From contig CAZEAP010000012.1 in assembly GCA_964510315.1 (NCBI GenBank), forward strand, positions 38,715 to 102,714: a stretch of DNA of 64,000 nucleotides. The letters are read 5' to 3'. Every line of letters starts with the position of its first letter. Position 1 is the stretch's first letter. Positions 32,201-39,971 of this stretch are shown piece after piece. Below the pieces are notes generated by a model. That model saw only the letters and a list, made by a program, of their open reading frames with translations, was not told the origin of the DNA and searched no databases. This DNA is from CAZEAP01 sp964510315. Lineage in GTDB: Bacteria; Planctomycetota; Brocadiia; SM23-32. The translations under genes were made by a program, and so were the position numbers.

Positions 32201-34391
32201 GGTATGCCTCGTCGGGGTAGTGGCGGAGGTGGACCTCCTCGTAATGGCAGCCGTTGACGGGCAGGGACTGGTCGCGAAGCGCGCGGCCGCCGTCCACCAT
32301 GGTCGGGCGCGTGGGGTCCAGCGCCGTCACGTTGTCGCTGATGCGCTTGATTTCGGGCTCCACCACGTCCAGGTTCCCCAGGTTGCGGGCGTTGATGTAG
32401 ACGATCTCGTTCTCCAGGCTCCAGATGAAAACGGATGGGTTGTTTCGGAAGCCGCGAACCCAGGCGAGGATGGCGTCGTTGGTGTTGTCGAACAGCGCCC
32501 GGTTGGGCACCTTCACCCGCTGTCCGTCCTTCTTGCGCCGCATGGCGAGCCGGTAGCTGGCGAACATGCCGTTGAAGATGGTTCCCCGGCGCACGAGTAT
32601 GCCGTGCTCGTCCAGGAACTCGACGGCTTCCCTCGGGCTCAGCCCGGCCCAGGCGGCGCCCATTCCGTCGGTCATCCGGACGGTGTTGACGTTGTTGCGA
32701 CGCAGGACGCGGAGGGTGTCTTTCGGGCCTTCCCCGTGACCGGAGCTGTGGTCGGCGCGGCTCTGCCAGGGAATGCCGTTGAGCCGGAACTGCGTGCCGC
32801 TCCAGTCCCACTCCCGGAATCCAAACCGCGTTTTCTTAACGTCCACGGTCCGGCCCTCCACCCGCAGCGTAGTTACGACGTTATAGAGCTGCGGGTCGTC
32901 GGGCCACCAGAGCCGCGGGTCCGTCCAGTCCTCTTTGAGCTGGACCCGCTTCTCTCCGCCGGCCGGCACGGTCGTGGCCAGGGGCGTGAACCGCTTCTTC
33001 GTCTCGCCTTCCGGCCAGGGCTGCACCTCGTTGTGCACGTCGACTTCGAGCGGCGCATCCCCCGGGTTGCGCAGCGTGAGTTCGAGCCCCAGCGTTTTCT
33101 CGTTTACGGACGGGATGGCGAAGACGTCTTCGCTGTAGACCCGGCCCGCTGACACCAGCAGCGGCCGGTCCAGCAGCCCGGTGGACGTCCACAGCGCGAC
33201 GGGCATGTCGAACATGAAGGTGACGCTCTGGTTCTGGCGCAGATCGTCGCGAGGAACTTTGAACATGCTGCGAAGGCTGAAATCTTCTTTCCGCGCCAGT
33301 TTCGGCGAGATGGCGTAGACGGTGTCCTTGATCCCCACCCAGATCTCGTTGACCTCGCCGGGCCGGACGGCGTCGGTGATGTCACACCGCCACAGCGCCC
33401 AGGGGTGTTTCGTCCAGCCACAGCGGCGGCCGTTGACGAAGACAGTCCCGATCATGCTGAGGGCGGGGAAATCGAGGTGAAACGACCGGCCGGCGTGGGA
33501 CTCCGGGACGAACACCCGGGTCCGGTAGAGATAGCGGTGGCAGTGCAGCAGTTCGGGCCGGAGGGAATTGCGGTCGCCGGGCACGTCGATGGCCGACCAG
33601 TGGAGGCGGTCGGCCTCCGGCGGCGTTTCCACCGGCCCCAGTCGCTGTTCTATCCGGTCGGGGTCGTCGAATCGGGCGATCTGCCACAGCCCGGCGAGCG
33701 ACAGCTCAACGCGGCGGCCGGCGTCCCGGGCTTCGGCAAGCTCAAAGACCTGGGCGGCCGCCTTCCGGTCGCGTTCGGTCTGCCACGGGGCCCCCGGTTT
33801 GTGTCGCCCGTTCGGCCGCCAGCTTCCCTTGTAGAGGCAGAAGGCATCGGCCGCCCACAGGAACCGCGGCCCGTCCTCACCGGCCGACGGCTTCTCCAGG
33901 TGAATGGACATTGTGTGGCTGCCCGGCGTCAACTCCCGCTCGCCCATCTTCGTCCAGACCAGCGTGTTCCAGCGCATCATCTCGACGTGGCCGACGGTGG
34001 GGGTATTGTCGTGGGTCAGGACCGTCCACTCCTCCTGGTCGATACGCCAGCGGAACGGATACCACAGATAGTCGAAGCCGAGCCGTCCCCAGACTTCGTA
34101 TGTGCCGGCGGTGGGGACTTCGAACTCGTAGGTCAGCCGGAGGCCCTCCTCGGGTACCCTCTCGGCGTCTTTGTCGCCGACGCTGGCCCACGCGCCGCCC
34201 GAGAGGTATTCGGGCTGGCCCCAGCCGGCCAACCCGAGTTCGTAGTTCTTCCTCGCGGGCTTCTCCCCCTCAAACCAGGCAAACGTCGCGCTCGCCGTAG
34301 CTCCCTCCGGCGACTGCGCCGACGCAACCGAGCCCAGAACGAGAAAGGCCACCAGGGCCACCATCTTCACTTTTCGTCTCTCCACGGCCAT
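29280..34391 (-). CDS. Giant secreted GH2-like glycoside hydrolase
   Basis: A 1703-residue protein with a signal peptide (VALVAFLVLGSVASAQ). The first 200 residues look like a carbohydrate-binding beta-sandwich (GTYEVWGRLGFDYLWYPFRW). A GH2 core follows: sugar-binding sandwich (YRTRVFVPESHAGRSFHLDF, GTVFVNGRRCGW), a second sandwich, and the TIM barrel with the acid/base in IWSLENEIVYIN (about residue 661) and the nucleophile in DKPIFLGESYYSGG (about 756). The remaining 900 residues include ThuA/GATase-like and jelly-roll segments (WTIELPRRERVTGLSIIPNA). It is much longer than a standard beta-galactosidase. Substrate cannot be told; a sulfated or complex marine glycan is a guess. ATG 34391 has GGGAGGA upstream. 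Confidence 0.75.
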   Translation of the reverse strand: MAVERRKVKMVALVAFLVLGSVASAQSPEGATASATFAWFEGEKPARKNYELGLAGWGQPEYLSGGAWASVGDKDAERVPEEGLRLTYEFEVPTAGTYEVWGRLGFDYLWYPFRWRIDQEEWTVLTHDNTPTVGHVEMMRWNTLVWTKMGERELTPGSHTMSIHLEKPSAGEDGPRFLWAADAFCLYKGSWRPNGRHKPGAPWQTERDRKAAAQVFELAEARDAGRRVELSLAGLWQIARFDDPDRIEQRLGPVETPPEADRLHWSAIDVPGDRNSLRPELLHCHRYLYRTRVFVPESHAGRSFHLDFPALSMIGTVFVNGRRCGWTKHPWALWRCDITDAVRPGEVNEIWVGIKDTVYAISPKLARKEDFSLRSMFKVPRDDLRQNQSVTFMFDMPVALWTSTGLLDRPLLVSAGRVYSEDVFAIPSVNEKTLGLELTLRNPGDAPLEVDVHNEVQPWPEGETKKRFTPLATTVPAGGEKRVQLKEDWTDPRLWWPDDPQLYNVVTTLRVEGRTVDVKKTRFGFREWDWSGTQFRLNGIPWQSRADHSSGHGEGPKDTLRVLRRNNVNTVRMTDGMGAAWAGLSPREAVEFLDEHGILVRRGTIFNGMFASYRLAMRRKKDGQRVKVPNRALFDNTNDAILAWVRGFRNNPSVFIWSLENEIVYINARNLGNLDVVEPEIKRISDNVTALDPTRPTMVDGGRALRDQSLPVNGCHYEEVHLRHYPDEAYRFKLSRRTSRRTPWPMAMDKPIFLGESYYSGGKSPRWYATIGGEICFAGIAECEHARGLFAKMLAEGYRWFGIAAFDMLIGPNIHNNSFSPVAVFCREWNWTFEAGARVPRTLKVFNDTRHADPITVEWSLRFDGTEVQGGRRIFPLQPGTAEEFEIELTMPPAEGRVEGELTLGCSRYGEEVFRETKKVSVIDADAAPIPEVEEAEIAVLDPAGPVRARLAERGLPFVEVESMAETPESSRFIIVGPDALKKDDADSEAWRSAAADGKRVLILDQDNPLRHGALPADAELTDHTGRIGFMEEPTHEVFQGLKQKDFFCWSGDHVMYRNVYVKPSRNARSLLQCDEGLACSALLECPVDHGLMLICQALVGSKLESDPVAQRLFDNLLNYALGYELEVRPTAAVVPPEGPKAELLERIGLAYDLVDDPVAAVTSGWHEVVLVDATADHLARLAEDLAAVREFTRAGGWLLLWGVGPDGLEVFNKLVGVEHVIRPFRQERVTLRLPADWLASGLSQRDVAMTTGRKYMRFMETEIPSEDAFSHVVDYNDIAPFAEWPSPEYFKHFDEDSLNSGHHPLNMVNGMTSRDFWRFIFYLHLFDNPPTGWTIELPRRERVTGLSIIPNASYHYLRELELRFDGREEDAVQARLAPYGEEDQPSRQDFQFEPHPARRVTFDLVDWEKVGRQNVLGIDNLWLRVERSEKFYRRVKPLLNIGALVRYPRGQGGIVLNQVNLPESEANPVNAEKKASIVRTILRNLKSPFGGRAMVERAEWLSFEPVHIGRLCNLYLDADWGWPITDRDLSGLPLGRQRLDGVIYQIRDFETSPLPSAVAVGKYAMFEAPETVAGIPVNQRADALFFLHTLIGREGAGPTGEAEAFHYVVHYQDGEQAAVPVRPGQHVAHWIQDGPPELPHARVAWRAPLGEQAPPWAVVYHTQWVNPRPQVPIDSIDVALEPGGDRTGLPVVLAITVAQRAE

Positions 34392-34528
34392 TTCCTCCCG
34401 ACCTCGTGCAAAGGCATTCCGGCTTCGCTGGTCCGGGGTAACCGGGATGGATCGGTTCGTCAAGGAGAGGGACCGACCGGGACGGTCAGTTTCGCGTTCC
34501 GGCCGGCTGGGGCCGTCCTGCGGGGGCG

Positions 34529-35581
34529 TCAGGAGTAGTAAGTGCTGTATCGCTCCATGGCGTCCATCAGGGCGTCCATGTTGGCCAGGGGGGTGCCCGG
34601 GTAGGCGCCGTGGTGGAGCATCAGGCCCCCTTCGGGACTGCCGAGTTCACGCACGGCGGTGCGGATCAGCTCGTCGATCTCTGCGGGCGTGCCGAACGGC
34701 ACCACCCGCTGACGGTCGACGTCCAGGTCGATGCAGACACGTCCCTTCAGATTGTCGCGGATCCAGTCGATGCCATTAACGAGGTCCTGGAGGTTGAGCG
34801 CGTCGATGCCGCAATCCAGGAGGTCTTCGGCGACGGCCCGAACGTCGCCGTCGGAGTGCATGTGCACGACACAGCCGGCCTCCTTCGCCGGCGCCATGAG
34901 TCGCCGGTAGACCGGCTTTATGTAACGGCGGAAGTGCTCGGGCTTCAGCATCGGGCCCTCCTGCATGCCGAGGTCCTCCGGATAGCCCATCCATTCGGCC
35001 CCGAGGTCAAGGAACCGCTTCACCAGCCCGGCGTTGAACCGTTCGACCATCTCGATCAAGGCTTCCAGACGGGGTTCGCCGTCCGCCATGTCGAACAGCA
35101 GGTTCTGATAGCCGCGCAGGTAGGTGAGCGTGAGGAACGTGTGGCCGTGTCGGAGGCCACCCCGCAGCAGGCAACCCGCTTCGGCCGCACGTTGAAAACG
35201 TTGCTCGACGGCTTCCCAGTCGATCGGCCCCCAGCCGTTCTGCTCGGCGGGGTCGGGCGGGGTGAAGTCCTCAAAGCACGACCAGTCGGCCAGCGGGCGC
35301 TTTACCACGCTGCCGGTCAGTCCGTGCTGTTCGGTCTCCCACACGCATCCCCAGGAGTCGGTGTACGGCTGGTCGGCCCTTCGCCATGGGGCGGGGGTGG
35401 GCAGGGAGCGGTCCTCCGAACGCTCGAAATTGGGGAAGAGCCGGGGGTGGGATTCCATCAGGTCCAGCAGGGCCTCGGGCTCGTAGTGGTACCAGCAGGC
35501 CGCGCTGAAACCGAAGCCCACCGGAATGCGCTCGGGTTGCTCGAACCGTATAGCACGCAACAGGTTCTCTCGCGCGTTCAT
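34529..35581 (-). CDS. Uroporphyrinogen decarboxylase-like protein
   Basis: A 350-residue URO-D fold protein. It starts MNARENLLRAIRFEQPERIP, typical of the family, and shows GWGPIDWEAVEQRFQRAAEA, AGCVVHMHSDGDVRAVAEDL (metal or substrate His-x-x-Asp region), DALNLQDLVNGID and GGLMLHHGAYPGTPLANMDA. This subgroup, common in organisms rich in carbohydrate catabolism, is distinct from heme-pathway HemE and more like corrinoid methyltransferases; it lacks the HemE N-terminal arginine motif. Function is therefore unknown. The ATG at 35581 gives a normal length. It lies nine bases after the stop of the thioesterase gene, so the two are probably cotranscribed. Confidence 0.8.
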   Translation of the reverse strand: MNARENLLRAIRFEQPERIPVGFGFSAACWYHYEPEALLDLMESHPRLFPNFERSEDRSLPTPAPWRRADQPYTDSWGCVWETEQHGLTGSVVKRPLADWSCFEDFTPPDPAEQNGWGPIDWEAVEQRFQRAAEAGCLLRGGLRHGHTFLTLTYLRGYQNLLFDMADGEPRLEALIEMVERFNAGLVKRFLDLGAEWMGYPEDLGMQEGPMLKPEHFRRYIKPVYRRLMAPAKEAGCVVHMHSDGDVRAVAEDLLDCGIDALNLQDLVNGIDWIRDNLKGRVCIDLDVDRQRVVPFGTPAEIDELIRTAVRELGSPEGGLMLHHGAYPGTPLANMDALMDAMERYSTYYS

Positions 35582-35589
35582 TCTGCGAT

Positions 35590-35934
35590 TCAGCTCTCCA
35601 CGGGTGTCGGTTCGCCGGCCTCGTCCACGCAGACCATCGTCACGAAGCCGTCGAAGGAGCGGGACTCTTTCCCGGTGTGGCCCTCGGTGATGAGCATCTC
35701 CACCCGGACGCGTACGGAAGTAGTTCCCACCCCCGCCACTCGGAAGCGGAACTCCAGGAGGTCTCCCAGGTGCGCGGGGGCGGTGAACTCGGCGTCCTTC
35801 ACGGCCCGGGTCACGAAGTTTCTGCCCGGCCACGTGCGCGCGCAGGCGATGAAGGCCAGCTCGTCGATCACGGCCAGCACCCGTCCTCCGAAAAGGTTGC
35901 CATACTGGTTGAGGTGTTCCTGGCGGACGATCAT
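35590..35934 (-). CDS. Hotdog-fold acyl-CoA thioesterase (YciA-like)
   Basis: A 114-residue hotdog protein with the YciA/ACOT signature: LNQYGNLFGGRVLAVIDELA carries the NxxGxxxGG turn and an acidic catalytic residue, followed by FVTRAVKDAEFTAPAHLGDL and a beta strand core (VRVRVEMLITEGHTG). It hydrolyses acyl-CoA thioesters; chain length preference is not visible. The listed ATG at 35934 lies about 20 bases from the only good Shine-Dalgarno (AAAGGAG). An in-frame CTG at 35952 has that site six bases upstream, so the true N-terminus could be six residues longer. The URO-D-like gene follows. Confidence 0.85.
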   Translation of the reverse strand: MIVRQEHLNQYGNLFGGRVLAVIDELAFIACARTWPGRNFVTRAVKDAEFTAPAHLGDLLEFRFRVAGVGTTSVRVRVEMLITEGHTGKESRSFDGFVTMVCVDEAGEPTPVES

Positions 35935-36028
35935 GTGGTGTTGATAGGTCAGGATGCTCTCCTTTCCACTGCGGTCGGGGAGCGCCCATGATAGGGCAGG
36001 GCCGGGGAAGCATCAACGATCCGCGGAT

Positions 36029-36057
36029 TTGACACGAACCAGCGCGCGGGATAGGGT
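36029..36057 (+). promoter_or_regulatory. Promoter for the SDR gene
   Basis: TTGACA (36029-36034), 17 bases, TAGGGT (36052-36057), 52 bases before the start codon. The -35 is exact; the -10 is weak. Confidence 0.5.
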
Positions 36058-36109
36058 GCAGCCTTCCGAACCCCTTCCACGGCATGTGACCTCCAACCGG
36101 AGCCCGACC

Positions 36110-36835
36110 ATGTGCGAGCGGCTTGTCGGCAAGAACGCCCTCATCACCGGCGGAAGCCGGGGCATAGGCTACGCCATCGCCGAGCGCTACGCGCGCGAGG
36201 GAGCCGGCGTGGCGCTGCTCAGCAGGAACCAGTCCAATCTGGAGACGGCCCGCAGCAGGTTGACGGGGGAAGTGTCCGGCGCGCGGGCCCTGACGGTTCG
36301 CGCGGACGTCACAGACCGGGGCCAGGTCGACGCCGCCGTCCGGGAGGCCCTCCGGGAACTCGGCCACCTGGACGTCCTCGTCAACTCCGCCGGCATCGCC
36401 TCCGGAGGCGACGTCGACGAGATGCCGCCCGCCGAATGGGTCCGAATGATCGAGGTGAACCTGATCGGTTCCTACAACGTGACCCGGGCCGTGTGGCCGC
36501 ACATGAAGGAGCGGGGCGCAGGAAGCGTGATCATGGTCTCCAGCGGCTCCGGCCGCCGCGCCCACGCCGGATGGAGCGCTTACTGCGCCAGCAAGTTCGG
36601 CGTGATGGGCCTGGCCGACGCCCTCGCCAAGGAGGGCCGCCCCCACGGCATCCGGTGCAACGTAATCTGCCCCGGTCCCACGGACACCGATCAACGGCAC
36701 GCCAACTTCCCCGACGAGGACCGCTCGAAGCTGCTGAAGCCGGAGGACGTCGCCGAGACGGCCGTCTTCTTCGCCTCCGACGAGTCCCGCTGGGTGAGTG
36801 GCCCGGGCATCGACGTCCGCAAGAACCCCATCTGA
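36110..36835 (+). CDS. Short-chain dehydrogenase/reductase (SDR)
   Basis: A 241-residue classical SDR. The cofactor motif is NALITGGSRGIGYAIAERYA, followed by DVLVNSAGIASGG (NSAG), the catalytic Ser in VIMVSSGSGRR and the YCASKFGVMG motif with Tyr-x-x-x-Lys. CNVICPGPTDTD gives the PG motif. RNQSNL after the second strand suggests NADP(H) preference, with Arg near the adenosine ribose; this is an inference. The substrate is unknown. ATG 36110 has GGAG upstream and its own promoter. It stands between a minus-strand thioesterase and a minus-strand PEBP gene, so it is monocistronic. Confidence 0.88.
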   Translation: MCERLVGKNALITGGSRGIGYAIAERYAREGAGVALLSRNQSNLETARSRLTGEVSGARALTVRADVTDRGQVDAAVREALRELGHLDVLVNSAGIASGGDVDEMPPAEWVRMIEVNLIGSYNVTRAVWPHMKERGAGSVIMVSSGSGRRAHAGWSAYCASKFGVMGLADALAKEGRPHGIRCNVICPGPTDTDQRHANFPDEDRSKLLKPEDVAETAVFFASDESRWVSGPGIDVRKNPI

Positions 36836-36845
36836 GGCCGCCTGG

Positions 36846-37424
36846 TCATTTCCGCGCGTAACGGCCCATCAGCTCGGCCTCGGCCAGTTTGTGGCCGCTC
36901 ATGGCTTGCCGGAGTTGCTCCTCGGTGAAGCCCGCCGACAGCTCCAGGGATGCATCCAGGGCGTAGAGGCGGAAGAAGTAGCGGTGGATTTCTGCCGCGG
37001 GCGGGCAGGGACCGCCGTAGCCGGTCCTCCCGAAGTCATTTGTGCCCTGGAGAAGCGCGACCGGTTCTTCGAGCGTGCCGTCGGTGGGCAATTCCCCCGG
37101 CAGGTTGGCGCGCTTTACGGGGATGTTGGCGACCAGCCAGTGCGTGAAGGTTCCGCCCGGTGCGTCCGGGTCGCCGAGCACCAGGGCAAAGGCCGCCGTC
37201 CCCGCCGGAGCGCCCTGCCACCTCAGCGGGGGAGAGGCGTCACGACCGTCGCAGGTGTGCTCCGGGGGAATTCGCTCACCGTTTTGGAAATTATAGCTGA
37301 CAAGGGACATCTCCGTTTCCGGCGCCGGAATGGGCTGCGGCGGCTGCTCCCGCTCGCAACCCGCCGCGGCGAACAGCATCAAGAGCGCGGCTGCCAGGCC
37401 CGTACACTCGATCGCTTTCCACAT
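36846..37424 (-). CDS. PEBP (YbhB/YbcL-type) lipoprotein
   Basis: A 192-residue protein with a signal peptide ending in the lipobox FAAAGC, so it should be membrane-anchored. The rest is a phosphatidylethanolamine-binding (RKIP-like) domain: HTCDGRDASPPLRWQGAP, ALVLGDPDAPGGTFTHWLVA (the DPDAP ... HW core) and GYGGPCPPAAEIHRYFFRLY (the GPxPP segment). Bacterial members are of unknown ligand. The ATG at 37424 with AAGGGGGA upstream is preferred to the GTG five codons earlier. The gene faces the SDR gene, with 10 bases between the stops. Confidence 0.88.
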   Translation of the reverse strand: MWKAIECTGLAAALLMLFAAAGCEREQPPQPIPAPETEMSLVSYNFQNGERIPPEHTCDGRDASPPLRWQGAPAGTAAFALVLGDPDAPGGTFTHWLVANIPVKRANLPGELPTDGTLEEPVALLQGTNDFGRTGYGGPCPPAAEIHRYFFRLYALDASLELSAGFTEEQLRQAMSGHKLAEAELMGRYARK

Positions 37425-37482
37425 GGCGTCCCCCTTCACGAGTCGGTTGTGTCTGCATCGAAAACTGCGCGTCGGCGCCCAA

Positions 37483-38571
37483 TCACTGGCCGATGCGCAC
37501 CTCCCTGCCCGTCTCTCCGCTTTTCAGCACCGCCTCCAGCATCTCCTGCACGATGAGTCCGTGGCGCAGCGGCGCCTGGCACTCTGCCCCGTCCAGGATG
37601 CATGAGATGAAGTGGTCCGCAATCGCGTCCCAGCTCCCCAGGTATCTCGGGCTTTCCCGCTCCGCTTTCTCGAGCGGTCCGCTTTTCTTGCGTTCTGGCA
37701 CGTCGACCGAGATGTCTTGCGGCGCGCCCTCTACCGTCCGGTAGATGGTGAGTGGGTTCAGCCGTGCGCCGGCCTCCGTGCCGAACAGTTCGACCTGCAT
37801 CTCGCCCGGCTGGTGGCTGGCCCAGAAGCTCTCCACCTGCAGCCCGGCCCCGCCGTCGAACCGGACCAGTCCGCCGGCATAGTCATCGGTCTCATACTGG
37901 CTGTAGACCTCCTCGGTGGGCCGGGTGAAGTCCCAGTAACCGACGCCCCGCGGTCCGAACTTCGCTCCGGACACGCCAAGGACCGATATCGGCCGGGGCG
38001 TCTGCATGATCCACCAGGCCGCGTCGAGCACGTGGACGCCCATGTCGCGGAAGGCACCGCCGCCCTCCTGGATGAAACCCAGGTTCCAGTAGGGGATGCC
38101 CGACCGCCGCACGCTGCGGGCGCGGCCGTAATACAGTTCCCCGAACTCGCCCTCGCGCGCCGCGCGGCCCAGGTACTGCACCTTCGGGCTGAATCGCATG
38201 CTCAGGGACATCATGTTGACCACTCCCGCCGACTCCGCCGCCTCCACCAGTTCCCGGGCCGGTTCCAGTTGGTCGGCCAGCGGTTTGGTGATCAGGACGT
38301 GTTTGTCGTTGCGCACCGCTTCCAGGGCTATCGGCACGTGCCACTGGTTGGGGGTCCCGACGAAGACCGCATCGATCTCCTCGTCGGCGCACATCTCCTT
38401 GTAATCCGTGTAGAACTTCACCTCGTTGGGGAGCGTCTCCGCGTAGTCCGCCATGCGCTCCTCGACCAGGTCGCAGAGCGCGACGACGCGGCCGCGGGGG
38501 TTGGCTGAGATCGCGTTGCCGTTGGGACGTCCGATGCCCATGCCGACGATAGCTGTTCGCACCACCTCCAT
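37483..38571 (-). CDS. Gfo/Idh/MocA family oxidoreductase
   Basis: A 362-residue NAD(P)-dependent sugar oxidoreductase. The Rossmann start is RTAIVGMGIGRPNGNAI, then AVFVGTPNQWHVPIALEAV and HVLITKPLADQLEPARELVE; the usual catalytic EKP is TKP here. The C-terminal domain carries EGGGAFRDMGVHVLDAAWWI with the conserved G-D/M-G-x-H segment. It acts on a sugar or sugar derivative with NAD(H) or NADP(H), but the substrate is unknown. It is separated by 58 bases from the PEBP gene downstream and by 118 from the propeller gene upstream. The ATG at 38571 is followed by a well-formed nucleotide-binding fold. Confidence 0.88.
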   Translation of the reverse strand: MEVVRTAIVGMGIGRPNGNAISANPRGRVVALCDLVEERMADYAETLPNEVKFYTDYKEMCADEEIDAVFVGTPNQWHVPIALEAVRNDKHVLITKPLADQLEPARELVEAAESAGVVNMMSLSMRFSPKVQYLGRAAREGEFGELYYGRARSVRRSGIPYWNLGFIQEGGGAFRDMGVHVLDAAWWIMQTPRPISVLGVSGAKFGPRGVGYWDFTRPTEEVYSQYETDDYAGGLVRFDGGAGLQVESFWASHQPGEMQVELFGTEAGARLNPLTIYRTVEGAPQDISVDVPERKKSGPLEKAERESPRYLGSWDAIADHFISCILDGAECQAPLRHGLIVQEMLEAVLKSGETGREVRIGQ

Positions 38572-38689
38572 GTCCGGCTCCGCTCAGAGAGTTCTGGAAC
38601 GCTGGAGTCTAACACGCCCCGCCGCCCGCCTACGTTCCAACCCGAGCGGCACCCCGCGATATGCTCTGCTTTCTCCGCTGTTACGCGCC

Positions 38690-39868
38690 TCAGTCAATCA
38701 GGTCGGAGACGGCTATGGTGTATATCTGCCGCGTCCTTTCGTGGGCGGAGTCGATGCAGACCAGGTCACCGTTCCGACTCCAGCGGGGATGCAGGTCGCA
38801 GCGGACCGGGCCGCTTAGCTCCGGAGGGGAGAAGAATTCGCCGATCTCGATGCATCGCCGGTCCTCGGGTCGATAGAGCAACAGGTGCCGCATATCGTCC
38901 CCGTCCGGATATGTATCGGTCAATATCCGGCGGCGATCCGGCGAGAACGAGCAGTGGCCGTTGCAGTTCAGGATGCCGTCGCCGACCACCTCGCACCCGC
39001 CGGTGCGCTCGTCGAACAGGAAGTATCGTTCGCCGACATCCTCCTGCCGCGCCCATGCCAGGATATGGTGGGGGTCGCGCCAGTCGTAGTGGGAGACCTT
39101 TCCGTCATCGGCCACGATACGCAGCCCCGTTCCGTCGAAGGCGCAGGTCAGCAGGCGGGTCCGCCGTCCCTTCCCGGTCTCCGGCCCGCGCCAACGGTGC
39201 AGCGCGGCGAAGCGGGAGCCGTCCGTGTTGATCTGAACGTGATTGAACCAGTGCTTCGCCTCCTCCATGTCGGCCCGCGGATTCAGGGCCGCTGCCCGCT
39301 GGAGCGACAGGACCAGTTCGCTTCGGCCGGTGTCAAGATCCATCCGGTAGACCCCATCGTCTTCGGGATGGGCGACTTCCCGGCCCGGATCGGGAACGCC
39401 CACGTAGCCGTAGCCCGGCCGCATCTCCCCCAGGCGGGCGAAGTTGACCGAAAGGGCGCTCCGGCCGCCCGGCCTGAGAGCATAGACGGGTCTTGGGAGC
39501 CGGCCCTGCTCGCCCGTGTCAACATCCGTTAGGACGGACACGAAGCGGTTCCCCTCCCGCTCGTTGTGCACGGTCCTGCGGGCCGTCTCGCCCGGCACCC
39601 ACTGCAGCTCGGAGCCGAGCTGCCAGTGCCAGGCCGTGGTTCCGGCGAAGGGGCGCCAGGCGTTGCCCTCCCGGGTATCGATCAGGCCGACGACGGCCTC
39701 GTCGGCCGGTTCGGGCGGACGGCCCATAAAGGCCGTCTCGTGGGCCAGCAGGTAGCGCCCGGTCGCATCCCATGGACACTTGTCGTAGTAGCCGAAGAAG
39801 TGGTGCTTCGGCCCGGAGGTGACCGGCTGGGGCGGGGGCCGGACGCTGTCCTGGAAGCAGGGATCCAT
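38690..39868 (-). CDS. Cytoplasmic beta-propeller protein, oligogalacturonide lyase-like
   Basis: A 392-residue protein with no signal peptide. Blade-like segments include HHFFGYYDKCPWDATGRYLL, NGHCSFSPDRRRILTDTYPD and CDLHPRWSRNGDLVCIDSAH, the last two resembling TolB/oligogalacturonate lyase propeller blades with conserved His residues (HVQIN, HCSFS, DLHPRW). In oligogalacturonate lyases three histidines and a glutamine hold a metal; similar residues are visible, but the match is by eye. It may act on sugar oligomers imported by this glycan-degrading organism. It is divergent from the zincin-like gene and 118 bases upstream of the oxidoreductase. The ATG is at 39868. Confidence 0.7.
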   Translation of the reverse strand: MDPCFQDSVRPPPQPVTSGPKHHFFGYYDKCPWDATGRYLLAHETAFMGRPPEPADEAVVGLIDTREGNAWRPFAGTTAWHWQLGSELQWVPGETARRTVHNEREGNRFVSVLTDVDTGEQGRLPRPVYALRPGGRSALSVNFARLGEMRPGYGYVGVPDPGREVAHPEDDGVYRMDLDTGRSELVLSLQRAAALNPRADMEEAKHWFNHVQINTDGSRFAALHRWRGPETGKGRRTRLLTCAFDGTGLRIVADDGKVSHYDWRDPHHILAWARQEDVGERYFLFDERTGGCEVVGDGILNCNGHCSFSPDRRRILTDTYPDGDDMRHLLLYRPEDRRCIEIGEFFSPPELSGPVRCDLHPRWSRNGDLVCIDSAHERTRQIYTIAVSDLID

Positions 39869-39924
39869 GGTCTACCCGATTAAAGCAGATCAGGCGGCCC
39901 GCCGCAACGGTGCCCGGTGCGTCG

Positions 39925-39952
39925 CTTGATTCTGCCGGCCCGGCGTTTACAA
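39925..39952 (+). promoter_or_regulatory. Promoter for the zincin-like protein gene
   Basis: TTGATT (39925-39930), 16 bases, TACAAT (39947-39952). It ends only 20 bases from the ATG at 39972, so the leader would be very short. Confidence 0.55.
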
Positions 39953-39971
39953 TCGGTGAGGGATGCCCGCC

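Noticed and set aside
34529..36700. One 723-residue frame joining the URO-D-like gene and upstream DNA
   Set aside because: The upstream part runs through the thioesterase in another frame and is not protein-like; the URO-D-like start at 35581 is typical of the family.
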